Part shown: positions 54,415-62,724 of the stretch, piece after piece
How the letters are laid out: every line of letters starts with the position of its first letter
Numbering within the stretch: the first letter of the stretch is position 1
From: CANMIH01 sp049116335
Lineage (GTDB): Bacteria > Pseudomonadota > Alphaproteobacteria > Rhodobacterales > Rhodobacteraceae
Assembly: GCA_049116335.1 (NCBI GenBank)
Contig: JAGDYZ010000005.1
Coordinates: 95,999 to 159,998, forward strand
DNA length: 64,000 nucleotides
Reading direction: 5' to 3'
Program-made: the position numbers and the translations under genes
Notes under the pieces: model-generated
The model's input: only the letters and a program-made list of their open reading frames with translations
The model's database searches: none
What the model was told of the DNA's origin: nothing

Positions 54415-54630
54415 TTAATTTGTACTTTCTGTGGGTTCGTCGGCGAACAGGCTGTCTATCTCTTCGACACTAAACACAGGCCGGCCACCTGGCATCGGAA
54501 AACGTCTCGTTATGTGACCTTCGCGAACCAGACGGTAAAATGTATCACGCCGCATGGGCCAACGGCCAGAATTGAAGGCCTGGTGCCCACGGATGAATTT
54601 TGCGTCTGCTGGTATGGATTGAGCTCTCAT
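54415..54630 (-). CDS. AlpA/MerR-type excisionase
   Basis: A 71-residue DNA-binding protein with a winged-helix pattern: MRRDTFYRLVREGHITRRFPMPGGRPVFSVEEIDSLF (about residues 26-62). This matches the AlpA/Xis proteins that pair with P4-type integrases to direct excision. It sits next to the tRNA-side repeat, at the opposite end from the integrase, as in many satellite elements. Confidence 0.8.
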   Translation of the reverse strand: MRAQSIPADAKFIRGHQAFNSGRWPMRRDTFYRLVREGHITRRFPMPGGRPVFSVEEIDSLFADEPTESTN

Positions 54631-54706
54631 TGTTTTCTCTCCGTTGTGTTGGTTTCGTTTCGATGTTGCGGGGGCAAGATCATCTGGAAGCGCTTTCCAG
54701 ATTTTT

Positions 54707-55399
54707 TCATGCCACCTTCCTTTCGTCGTAGTTCCGGCTTGCGTGCCGCCCCCATTGCGCCGCGGCGGCCTGCATCATCCCGGGGAATGAACGGCTGCGG
54801 AGGCGTGCGCGCTCCGGTCCTGGCGGCATGCGGTGGATCCGGTTCCAGGCTTTCCACTCATCGGATCCACGTTCCGGCTCTTCCAGGCGGTTGGTTTCTT
54901 TGAGCTGGGGGAGCCCGCGCAGATACCATCCGGTGTTTTTGTAAGCGGGCTCACCAAACCAGAAGGGTTGCACCATGTGGGGGCGTGGCAGGCTGTCCGG
55001 CATGCGATCACAAGCGAGATCATTCATTTCGGGGTTTTCAATTGCCACGCAGTCAATGGGCGCTGCCCAGCATGTGGTGAACACATCCACGCCGGTTTCA
55101 AACTCTTCGCGGAGATCCTCGAGGGTGCGCCCCTTTGGGAGTTGCTTTGGTTGTGTCCATTTACCCTTGCCGCTCATCCAACGACGCCCAGAACGGCACA
55201 GGCGGGTGCAAGGGGGGTGCATGACCGCGAGCAGATCCCAACCCTCATGCAGGATGCCATCACGAATGTCGCAACGGATGTGACGGTTTGAACCGTCCTC
55301 CGCGGCCTCGATGTCACAAGACCACACATCATGCCCAAGCGCCTCAAAGGCACGGCGGGCGATGCCGCTCGTCTCGCATCCAATCAAGACTTTAGCCAT
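54707..55399 (-). CDS. C5-cytosine methyltransferase-like protein of phage type
   Basis: A 230-residue protein. The N-terminal VLIGCETSGIARRAFEALGHDVWSCDI resembles the SAM-binding motif I of cytosine-C5 methyltransferases; LLAVMHPPCTRLCRSG (about residues 55-70) corresponds to the catalytic PPC loop, and VAIENPEMN to the ENV motif, here ENP. It is shorter than real methyltransferases and lacks a clear target-recognition domain. Such proteins are frequent in phage and element genomes without a tested activity. Start at 55399 with GGAGAG upstream. Confidence 0.6.
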   Translation of the reverse strand: MAKVLIGCETSGIARRAFEALGHDVWSCDIEAAEDGSNRHIRCDIRDGILHEGWDLLAVMHPPCTRLCRSGRRWMSGKGKWTQPKQLPKGRTLEDLREEFETGVDVFTTCWAAPIDCVAIENPEMNDLACDRMPDSLPRPHMVQPFWFGEPAYKNTGWYLRGLPQLKETNRLEEPERGSDEWKAWNRIHRMPPGPERARLRSRSFPGMMQAAAAQWGRHASRNYDERKVA

Positions 55400-55464
55400 T
55401 GTTACTCTCCAGCTTTCCAGCGTTGCCGCCCGCGCAAAGCGGCAATCCAAGAAAGGCGTGAGGT

Positions 55465-56237
55465 TCAGAGGATTTTCTCGCTCAGGGCGATCGGGCCGCG
55501 ATGGGGGATCTTGATCGATGAAAGGGAGTTGTCGCCCTCCCAGCCGATCGGCATGGTGAAACCCGCGGCCTTGGGGTGGCCTCCGCCCCCGTACAGCTCT
55601 GCAATTGCATTTACCGGGATTCCGTCGGATCGTTGCCGCAGGGAGAACACGCGCCCCTTTGGGCCGTCGTAGTAGCAAGCACCAAAAGCCCCAGCATGAG
55701 ACAGCTCGCCCGCTACGTCAGACGCCAACCGCTTCGGGCAATTGGCAACCTTCACAACGTGGCCCCCGATCCTCATGTCGCGCTCCGTAAGGCTGATAAT
55801 CTGGGTGACATCGCTGAAAGTGCGCTTCATGAGATCCGCACCGGAGCGAGCTAGTGAGGACCGATAACTGAAATCCTGCATGTCGATTGACAGGTCGGAC
55901 CATACGTCAAAGTCAAAAGTCAGGTTGTTAATGGCCTCATTGATCTCGCGGCTTGACGGGAGTTCGAAGCGCCAGAGATCCCGATCGGCTACATAGTCGA
56001 TCAAGGCGGGGCGCCTGGGGCCATAACCGGGGCGAAAAAAGTCCCAAGCCAATTGGGCGCCTGAACGGCTCATGTCGAATTGAGCGGTTATGCCGGCTCC
56101 AAAGTGGTAGTCGTCAACGTTTTTGGCGAATGGAAACCCTGCGAGCTCTCTTTCAGCTGACTCGTGGTGGTCGAGAACCAAAATAGAGCGAGCAGTCTTA
56201 GCCATTTCCTCGAGGACCGGGCGCTTATAGCTAAAAT
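55465..56237 (-). pseudogene. DHH/DHHA1 phosphoesterase, N-terminus removed by IS insertion
   Basis: The remaining coding part begins at FSYKRPVLEEMAKTA and keeps the DHH motif (VLDHHESAERE) and the DHHA1 end (LYGGGGHPKAAGFT), as in nanoRNase-like or RecJ-related proteins. The first part, which should hold the HxDxDG metal site, is missing: the frame runs leftward out of the IS21 end, where a chance ATG at 56274 adds MTIPGQFSVTFNN from the IS inverted repeat. The sequence beyond the other IS end does not supply the missing N-terminus. Confidence 0.85.
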
Positions 56238-56310
56238 TGTTGAATGTCACTGAGAACTGACCCGGTATTGTCACCGAGATTTGACCCGCTCAGTCGTTAT
56301 GCTTTGTTCG

Positions 56311-57102
56311 TCATGATGTGGTCAATGCTGGTGTTTCCTTCCGTTTCTGTTTCGCAATCTCGGAGCTGGCTTTGAAGCGATAGCTGTCATTGCCAGTCTC
56401 GAGAATGTGGCAGCGGTGGGTAAGCCTGTCGAGCAAAGCAGTCGTCATCTTGGCATCACCGAACACCGTTGCCCATTCGCTGAAGCTGAGGTTGGTGGTG
56501 ATGACCACGCTGGTGCGCTCATAGAGTCTGCTGAGAAGGTGGAACAGCAACGCGCCGCCTGATGTGCTGAACGGCAGGTATCCAAGTTCATCAAGGATCA
56601 CGAGGTCTGTCTTCACCAGTGCCTCAGCGATTTTTCCGGCCTTGCCGAGGGTCTTTTCCTGTTCCAACGCATTAACCAACTCGACTGTTGAGAAGAAGCG
56701 CACGCGTTTGCGGTGATGCTCGATGGCCTGAACGCCGAGGGCGGTCGCAACATGCGATTTCCCTGTGCCTGGCCCTCCGATCAGAACAACATTCTCAGCC
56801 CCTTCCATGAACTCACAGCGATGCAGTTGCTGGACCAGAGCTTCGTTGATCTCGCTGTCGGAGAAGCTGAAGCCGGACAGATCCTTGTAGGCCGGAAAGC
56901 GCGCTGCCTTCATGTGGTAGGCGATGGAGCGCACCTCTCGTTCGGCCATTTCCGCCTTGAGCAACTGCGAGAGTATGGGGACGGCTGCATCGAATGCAGG
57001 TGCCCCCTGTTCGATTAGATCGCCCACGGCCTGCGCCATGCCCGGCATCTTCAGGCTGCGCAGCATGATGATGATGGCGGCACCGGCAGGATCATGACGC
57101 AT
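56311..57102 (-). CDS. istB: IS21 helper ATPase IstB
   Basis: DnaC-like AAA+ ATPase that selects the target for transposase IstA. Walker A is IGGPGTGKSHVATALG (about residues 102-117), Walker B is LVILDELGYLPF, and sensor 1 lies in VVITTNLSFSEW. The start at 57102 (MRHDPAGAAI) overlaps the end of istA by 11 bases; a longer reading from 57144 is unlikely. Length is 263 residues. Confidence 0.95.
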   Translation of the reverse strand: MRHDPAGAAIIIMLRSLKMPGMAQAVGDLIEQGAPAFDAAVPILSQLLKAEMAEREVRSIAYHMKAARFPAYKDLSGFSFSDSEINEALVQQLHRCEFMEGAENVVLIGGPGTGKSHVATALGVQAIEHHRKRVRFFSTVELVNALEQEKTLGKAGKIAEALVKTDLVILDELGYLPFSTSGGALLFHLLSRLYERTSVVITTNLSFSEWATVFGDAKMTTALLDRLTHRCHILETGNDSYRFKASSEIAKQKRKETPALTTS

Positions 57103-58618
57103 GACGCGTACCTCCTTGCCGCAGCCCGTCGTAGCGGCTGACATTGGCCTCAGGTTCCTTGTCCAGGGCCAGGGCTGAAGGTGGCGTTACATCGGGTTGG
57201 TCGGTCGGAGTGCCATCCACCAGCCTGTGAAGCAGGTTCAGCACATGAGTCTTGGTCGGCACGCCCGCTTCCAGCGCCATTTCTACAGCGCAGAGCACGG
57301 CCTGTTCATCATGGTGCAGAACCAACGACAGGATATCGACCATTTCTCGGTCACCGCCCGGCTTTCTCATCATAAGATCCTGCAATTGTCGGAAGGGATC
57401 GGGCATTTCCATGAACGGGGCACCGTTGCGCAGCGCGCCCGGCTTACGCTGGAGCACAGCCAAATAATGCCGCCAGTCATAGATGACGCGGCCAGGCTGA
57501 CGGTGTGACCTCTCAATGATGCGTTCATGCCTGCAAATCACGGCCCCTTCGGCCACGACGACCAACTGCTCGGGGTAGATGTGCAAACTGACCGGACGGT
57601 TCGCGAAGCTCGCCGGAACGCTGTATCGGGTACGATCAAAGGTGATCAGGCAGGTTGGTGACACCCGCTTACTTTGCTCAACAAAGCCGTCAAAGGCCGT
57701 TGGCAATGGCATCAACGCAGGTTTCTCAGCCTCCCAGATGTCGGCAATACTACCGGGTAAGCTACCATGTGCCGTCTCTGCCCAAAGTACCTTACAGCGC
57801 TCTTCCAGCCAGTTGTTCAACGCTTCAAGATCAGAGAATTCTGGAGCGACCTGCCACAGACGATGGCGCGCATCGCGGACGTTCTTCTCAACCTGGCCTT
57901 TCTCCCAGCCCGCGGCCGGATTGCAAAACTCAGGCTCGTAGACGTAGTGGCTGGTCATGGCCAGAAAGCGCGCATTCACATCACGCTGCTTGCCACGACC
58001 AACCTTGTCCACTGCCGTCTTCATGTTGTCGTAGATGCCGCGGCTTGGGATTCCGCCAAAGACACGGAAAGCATGCCAATGGGCGTCAAACAGCATCTCG
58101 TGTGTCTGCAACAAATAGGCCCGCACCAGAAACGCCCGGCTATGTGACAGTTTGATATGGGCGACCTGAAGCTTGACCCGTTCACCGCCGATAATGGCCC
58201 AATCCTCGCTCCAATCGAACTGGAACGCCTCGCCAGGTTGAAACACCAGCGGCACGAATGTCCCCCGCCCAGTCGTTTGCTGCGCACGCTGCCGATCCAC
58301 CTTCCACACCCGCACAAAGGCCGCGACCCTCTCATACGACCCATCAAAGCCAAGCTTCACCAGATCGGCATGCATCTGCTTGGCCGTGCGCCTGTCTTTG
58401 CGCGATTTGCGCTGCTCCGTCACCAGCCAGGTCGACAACTTGTCCACGTAAGGATCCAGCTTGGTTGGCCGCGAAGGTGTTCGAAACTGCGGCTCAACAA
58501 TCCCCTCACGAAGGTATTTTCTGATGGTATTGCGAGACAGCCCAGTTCGCCGTGAAATTTCGCGAATGGGCATCTTGTCCCTCAGTGCCCACCGTCGAAT
58601 AACGCTCAAAAATCCCAT
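57092..58618 (-). CDS. istA: IS21 transposase IstA
   Basis: DDE-type transposase of 508 residues. An N-terminal HTH (MPIREISRRTGLSRNTIRKYL, about residues 15-35) precedes the integrase core, in which the catalytic aspartates are visible in FQFDWSEDWAI and IYDNMKTAVDK and the glutamate in GWEKGQVEKNV; a Mu-transposase-like domain follows. The start at 58618 has GGAG upstream. Intact, so it may still be active. Confidence 0.95.
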   Translation of the reverse strand: MGFLSVIRRWALRDKMPIREISRRTGLSRNTIRKYLREGIVEPQFRTPSRPTKLDPYVDKLSTWLVTEQRKSRKDRRTAKQMHADLVKLGFDGSYERVAAFVRVWKVDRQRAQQTTGRGTFVPLVFQPGEAFQFDWSEDWAIIGGERVKLQVAHIKLSHSRAFLVRAYLLQTHEMLFDAHWHAFRVFGGIPSRGIYDNMKTAVDKVGRGKQRDVNARFLAMTSHYVYEPEFCNPAAGWEKGQVEKNVRDARHRLWQVAPEFSDLEALNNWLEERCKVLWAETAHGSLPGSIADIWEAEKPALMPLPTAFDGFVEQSKRVSPTCLITFDRTRYSVPASFANRPVSLHIYPEQLVVVAEGAVICRHERIIERSHRQPGRVIYDWRHYLAVLQRKPGALRNGAPFMEMPDPFRQLQDLMMRKPGGDREMVDILSLVLHHDEQAVLCAVEMALEAGVPTKTHVLNLLHRLVDGTPTDQPDVTPPSALALDKEPEANVSRYDGLRQGGTRHAS

Positions 58619-58943
58619 GTCTATCACTCCAATAACCCCCAACACATCCCGTCAGGAGCACGGTTACACATGGGTCATTTCTCAGTGACAATTCTGACCT
58701 CTACCGGGTCAGTTCTCAGTGACATTCAACACATGCAAGATGTCTCAGGTATCCTAATCTTGCGTAGCTAGTCATTTCTATGCTGACATCGCCTTTTGCC
58801 TGTGGTGCACGAGTTGAGGTATGTCGAACAAGTCGACTAAATTGTCGACCGCTATACAGACACGATCTTGGCCCGAACGCTGCTGGTAGGGGAACCACAT
58901 AGAACTCTCGTCTTACAGATGTCCGAACTGGCACCGAGCTTCA

Positions 58944-59321
58944 TCACTCGATCGTCTCGTCATTCATCCAATCCACATCGTCAATTTCTGAAGAAAACAA
59001 TTGCAACCACGCAGCAAAAAAACATGCGAACCCATGAAATGCAAAGATATATCTTGCATGTATTTCTGATTTCGTATCGTCGGACGAGGACGTTGCCTGA
59101 ATAAAACAATATGCGACCCTATACCAAACCCAAGTCCGATATGGTGGAGTGCATTCTTTCTGAAAATATTCAGGATTCATCTTGACAAGGAAACCATATA
59201 AAAAGTCATTAAACTTCGCAAACTTAGGCTTACCCCAAAGAGGGGTCCGAGCTGGATTAAATCCAGACATCCAGAGGAACACGAGGCCCAAAAAGAAACT
59301 GAAAGAAATCGCAAAGTCCAT
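58944..59321 (-). CDS. Small membrane protein of unknown function
   Basis: A 125-residue protein with one or two hydrophobic segments (FAISFSFFLGLVFLWMSGF, residues 2-20, and FAFHGFACFFAAWLQLF, about residues 93-109) around a soluble loop rich in aromatic residues. The ATG at 59321 has GGTGAAC upstream; a further start 12 bases earlier is possible. Its base use is more AT-rich than the core genome. I do not recognise the family. It may be cargo of the integrative element or a remnant of the region beside the lost DHH N-terminus. Confidence 0.55.
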   Translation of the reverse strand: MDFAISFSFFLGLVFLWMSGFNPARTPLWGKPKFAKFNDFLYGFLVKMNPEYFQKECTPPYRTWVWYRVAYCFIQATSSSDDTKSEIHARYIFAFHGFACFFAAWLQLFSSEIDDVDWMNDETIE

Positions 59322-59365
59322 TATGTTCACCAATCGATGCTCAGTCTAAAGCCAAGAACTACTAT

Positions 59366-60571
59366 CTAACAGGGATTATTGTCTCTGTTCTTTGCAGCAC
59401 TTGTCACATAGTTCGCCCAGACCTGCATCAAATTTCGGCGCCTTTCGAGGAGATCAGAACGCGCATAGGCGCGTTCGACTTTACCGCCGATAATGTGCGC
59501 AAGAGCGGTTTCAGCGACATCGTAAGAGGCGGCGTCGGTGTCCTGTACCCATGTTCTGAAACTGGTGCGAAGACCATGGGGCGTACCGTTCGGATCGACC
59601 TTGTTGAACACCTTGTTGATTGCAACCTCTGAAACTCCACGAGAGGCCCCTACCCCGCTTTGACCTGGAAACAAGCAAGGACCTTGGCGCCATTTTTCCG
59701 CCCGTTCAACCACCTCAAGCGCCGCGTCTGAGAGTGGAACCCGAAAATCACTTACCTTGCCCACATTCCCTTTCATGCGATCCGCTGGGACGGTCCACAC
59801 ATCCCCATCGATCTCATCAAATCGCGCTCCTCGAACGCCAGCCGATCGAACGACAGTTAGGATTTTAAATCGCAAGCATAGGTGCGATGGGTCATCTCGA
59901 TCGAGAGCCGCGTAAATTTCTGGAATACTCTGCCAAGCAGAAGCCGGCGTTTTGACAACTTCGTGGTGGTATTCGCCAAGCATGTGCTTTGCCATGTCCA
60001 CAATGAACGGGTCACACTCGACACCGGACAGGCGCATATGTTCAAAGATCTTCTTCGTGCGATCGATCGCCTTTTGAGCCGTAGGGTGTTTACTCTTCCA
60101 GATCGGAGACAGCGCAGCATGAATATCGGCTTGATGAATCTCGGACATTCGCCGCCACCCGATCGCCGGCAGCATGTACAGCCGAATTGGGCTCATCCAT
60201 CTACCTGACTTACCTTCACCGCGCAGACCGGCCTTTTTGGCTTCGAAGGTGATTTCCGCAGCTTCAGCAAATGTTGGATCTTTGCGACTGCTCTCGATGC
60301 GAGCGTCTTCTCGCTCTCGGTTGCGCTCGATGATCGGATCCAACCCAGAGCGAAGCACGGCCTCAGCTTCATCACGCAACTTGCGGGCATCTGCGAGGCT
60401 ATTGGCCGGGAAAGATCCAAGGCCCATTTCGCGCGCTTTACCATTCAATTTAAAACGGTAGGTCCAACGCCCCTTGTCAGGATTTGGCTTTGTCAGATAC
60501 AATCCACCGCCATCAAATAGCTTGCCCTCGCCTCGCTTAACGTCGAGCGCTTTCAGTTTGCTCTTAGCCAT
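59366..60571 (-). CDS. Tyrosine site-specific integrase, P4 type
   Basis: Integrase of 401 residues: an N-terminal DUF4102-like arm-binding domain (LYLTKPNPDKGRWTYRFKLN, GLGSFPANSLADARKLRDEA), a core-binding domain, and the catalytic domain with arginine in VRSAGVRGARFDEI, HGLRTSFRTW and the nucleophile tyrosine in ERAYARSDLLERRR near residue 372. It faces the far repeat 137 bases away, as expected for a tRNA-targeting element. Confidence 0.93.
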   Translation of the reverse strand: MAKSKLKALDVKRGEGKLFDGGGLYLTKPNPDKGRWTYRFKLNGKAREMGLGSFPANSLADARKLRDEAEAVLRSGLDPIIERNREREDARIESSRKDPTFAEAAEITFEAKKAGLRGEGKSGRWMSPIRLYMLPAIGWRRMSEIHQADIHAALSPIWKSKHPTAQKAIDRTKKIFEHMRLSGVECDPFIVDMAKHMLGEYHHEVVKTPASAWQSIPEIYAALDRDDPSHLCLRFKILTVVRSAGVRGARFDEIDGDVWTVPADRMKGNVGKVSDFRVPLSDAALEVVERAEKWRQGPCLFPGQSGVGASRGVSEVAINKVFNKVDPNGTPHGLRTSFRTWVQDTDAASYDVAETALAHIIGGKVERAYARSDLLERRRNLMQVWANYVTSAAKNRDNNPC

Positions 60572-60675
60572 TCCACCCCCACTTTTACCCCCACTTGTTC
60601 CGTCGCTTGAGGCGTATTTTCCAAGATTCCACCGGAGCAGTTTTCGTTTTCATACAGTGATTTCAACGGGGTATT

Positions 60676-62241
60676 CTACGGCAAAAGACGGGGGCAAACC
60701 GTAGGTAAAGTCCCCCCACCCGCACCATTATACTTTTCCCCATACTGAAACATACCTAACACCTTGAATGGTATGGATAATTCTGGTGTTCTAGCTCCCT
60801 CTATCCGATGGTACGCAAAACGGTCTGCAAAGGCCAACCTGAGCAGCATTCTTCGCAGAGTGATATTTCCGCTATCCCATAGTTTCCAATGGCTTGCGAG
60901 GAACTGAAGTGAGTGTTCTAGCATCTCCTCCAGCCTCCCTTGTTTTGGGGCGTGATGGATTAGAGAATCTTGCAATCTGACCTTGGATCTCTCCAGTTTG
61001 GCGATCTTTTTCTCATAAGCGCTGATCACAGAGTCATTGGTCGCGTTGATGATCCGCGTCAGCAATGAATCGATCTGCTTTTCAGCCTCAGTGATTTGCC
61101 GTTTAACAGACGCCGTCGATTTTTTCATCTGTTCTGATCTGCCATCCCACGCTGCATGGAACATGGTTTTCGCCAGTGCAAACATTGTCGGGCTGGGTTC
61201 TAGCGTTTTGATGACCTCGCCAAATGCATCTTCCACTTTGTCACGCGGGATGGATTTGCCGTAGCTGGCGCACTCCTTCGTCTGACACAGATAGTACGGA
61301 TAGTGCTTATATTTGCCTTTGGACCATGAAGAGCGCAGCGGTACATTGCAGTCTCCGCAAGTCACGAAGCCACGCAAGGCGAAGCTTTCGCCAATGTTTT
61401 TGCGTGCAGGAGCCAAGGCCGTGCCCTTCAGGCGTTTCTGTGCCTTGTCGAAGGTTTCTAGCGAGATCAACCGCTGATGCTGCCCCTTGAGCCAGTTCAG
61501 GCCATAGGTCTCGCTACAGATGTAGCCTGCAAAGAGCGGCTGGTTCAAAATATCGGTGACACGCTGCTGTTTGACCTCACCGTGTTTGTTGCGCGGGAAA
61601 TCAGGATGGGCTTCAAAGAACCTTTTTACTTCCGCCTGCGTTTGGAAGCGCCCCGAAGCAAAGCCCTCAAAAGCATCACGCACGAGGCTGGCCAGCGGTT
61701 CGTCAGCGATCAATAGTTTACCATGCCCTTTCACGGTTTTGTAGCGATAGCCAACAGGAGCGTTGTGCACCCAATAGCCATTTTGCATGCGGGCTTTCAT
61801 CTTCTGCGCTACTTGCCGACCATTTTGTTTGCGCTCTAGAGCACCTTGAGCCGCCATGATGGTTTCGATGAACTCACCTTCTGGCGTGTCGTCAAACTTG
61901 AAGTTCAGGCATTCAATGGTTGCGTCCCGCTTGCGAAAGGCTTCGCGCAGATCGAGGTGGAACCGTGTGTCACGGGCGAAGCGTTTGAGATCGTCAAAGA
62001 TCACCACGAACTTCTGATCTGGCTGGGCATCAAGAAATGACAGCAAAGCCATCATTCCGGGCCTCTTCATGAAATCTCCGCCGCCCGTGATGGTATCAGG
62101 AAAGACGGCGGCTACCTCGTAACCTTTGTTCGCGGCGAACTCACGGCATCGGGTTTCCTGAGATTGAAGCCCGTGACCTTCAGCTTCTTGTGCCCGTGAT
62201 GAGACACGGCAGTATATGAGTGCTTGTTGTTTTGCTGTCAT
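60676..62241 (-). CDS. Large serine recombinase with zinc-ribbon domain
   Basis: Recombinase of 521 residues. The resolvase domain (about 5-150) carries the nucleophile in IYCRVSSRAQEAEG; next is a recombinase domain, then a zinc ribbon CGDCNVPLRSSW ... CQTKEC (about residues 297-328) and a coiled-coil region. The gene reads through the repeated tRNA end (60708-60727): its last residues NGAGGGTLPTVCPRLLP come from the repeat and from the first element. In an arrangement without that element the frame would reach a TGA right after ACT in the tRNA T arm. Start ATG at 62241. Confidence 0.9.
   Translation of the reverse strand: MTAKQQALIYCRVSSRAQEAEGHGLQSQETRCREFAANKGYEVAAVFPDTITGGGDFMKRPGMMALLSFLDAQPDQKFVVIFDDLKRFARDTRFHLDLREAFRKRDATIECLNFKFDDTPEGEFIETIMAAQGALERKQNGRQVAQKMKARMQNGYWVHNAPVGYRYKTVKGHGKLLIADEPLASLVRDAFEGFASGRFQTQAEVKRFFEAHPDFPRNKHGEVKQQRVTDILNQPLFAGYICSETYGLNWLKGQHQRLISLETFDKAQKRLKGTALAPARKNIGESFALRGFVTCGDCNVPLRSSWSKGKYKHYPYYLCQTKECASYGKSIPRDKVEDAFGEVIKTLEPSPTMFALAKTMFHAAWDGRSEQMKKSTASVKRQITEAEKQIDSLLTRIINATNDSVISAYEKKIAKLERSKVRLQDSLIHHAPKQGRLEEMLEHSLQFLASHWKLWDSGNITLRRMLLRLAFADRFAYHRIEGARTPELSIPFKVLGMFQYGEKYNGAGGGTLPTVCPRLLP
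60708..60727 (+). repeat. Second attachment site copy
   Basis: Exact copy of the last 20 bases of tRNA-Leu (54316-54335), lying inside the 3' end of the serine recombinase gene and 137 bases from the tyrosine integrase start. Confidence 0.9.
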
Positions 62242-62561
62242 CAAAGACTCCCTTCCCGTTTCCCGCTTTCCTGCGGGGCTGCTGCTGGTTCAAATTCTGA
62301 TGTGGTATTGCCCAAGTTTAGCACATCGGCAGCGGGCAATTCAGCCAAAGAGATGTCTTGTCCACAGACCTGTTGGATGGGGTGGATGCCAAAGCCCAGA
62401 TCAACAAAGCTGACCATGATAGACCACAGGGCTTCGATCAACTCGTGCTTTTGCTCTTCGGAGATATCCTCATTCTCAAGAAACGGCAGATAGGCGTCCC
62501 AATCGATGCTCAGGCGCGGCGGAGCGGTTTCGGGATTAAATTCAGGGGGAATGTCGGTCAT
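62241..62561 (-). CDS. Small hypothetical protein upstream of the serine recombinase
   Basis: A 106-residue acidic protein (LSIDWDAYLPFLENEDISEE, QKHELIEALWSIMVSFVDLG) with a proline-rich, less ordered C-terminus. Its stop overlaps the recombinase start by one base (TGATG), so translation is coupled and it is probably an accessory of recombination. No domain recognised. Confidence 0.7.
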   Translation of the reverse strand: MTDIPPEFNPETAPPRLSIDWDAYLPFLENEDISEEQKHELIEALWSIMVSFVDLGFGIHPIQQVCGQDISLAELPAADVLNLGNTTSEFEPAAAPQESGKREGSL

Positions 62562-62724
62562 GGCCTCGTCTTTCTGCCTCTTGGCGTTTTTTCTGTTTTG
62601 GGGATCTCCTTTTCCGAACCTTCACCATGAAGGAACATAAGTGGAACATCATAGGATAAAATTCCCAATACCCAAAGCGGAATTTTGTATGTGCAGCGGT
62701 TGGTAACCTCAGATTAGGCTGGCC

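Larger units (their letters stand above)
56238..58731. mobile_element. IS21-family insertion sequence, complete (2.5 kb)
   Basis: Carries overlapping istA and istB. The ends are imperfect inverted repeats starting TGTTGAATGTCACTGAGAAC and finishing with its complement, so they begin TG and end CA as IS21 elements do. Each end has two copies of a 19-base repeat, TGTCACTGAGAACTGACCC type (56245-56263, 56269-56287, 58672-58690, 58706-58724), the expected transposase-binding sites. The flanks show no target-site duplication. Confidence 0.9.
54316..60727. mobile_element. Integrative element at tRNA-Leu (about 6.4 kb)
   Basis: Bounded by a 20-base direct repeat, one copy being the 3' end of tRNA-Leu. 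It contains an AlpA-like excisionase at the tRNA side, a methyltransferase-like gene, a broken DHH phosphoesterase, an IS21-family insertion of 2.5 kb, a small membrane protein, and a P4-type tyrosine integrase next to the far repeat. No replication, conjugation or structural phage genes remain, so it is either a small satellite element or a decayed one. Confidence 0.85.

Noticed and set aside
56230..58740. Target-site duplication of the IS21 element
   Set aside because: The bases next to the ends (AAAAT and CATGC) do not match. The apparent repeat GTTGAA/TTCAAC is inverted and belongs to the IS ends themselves.
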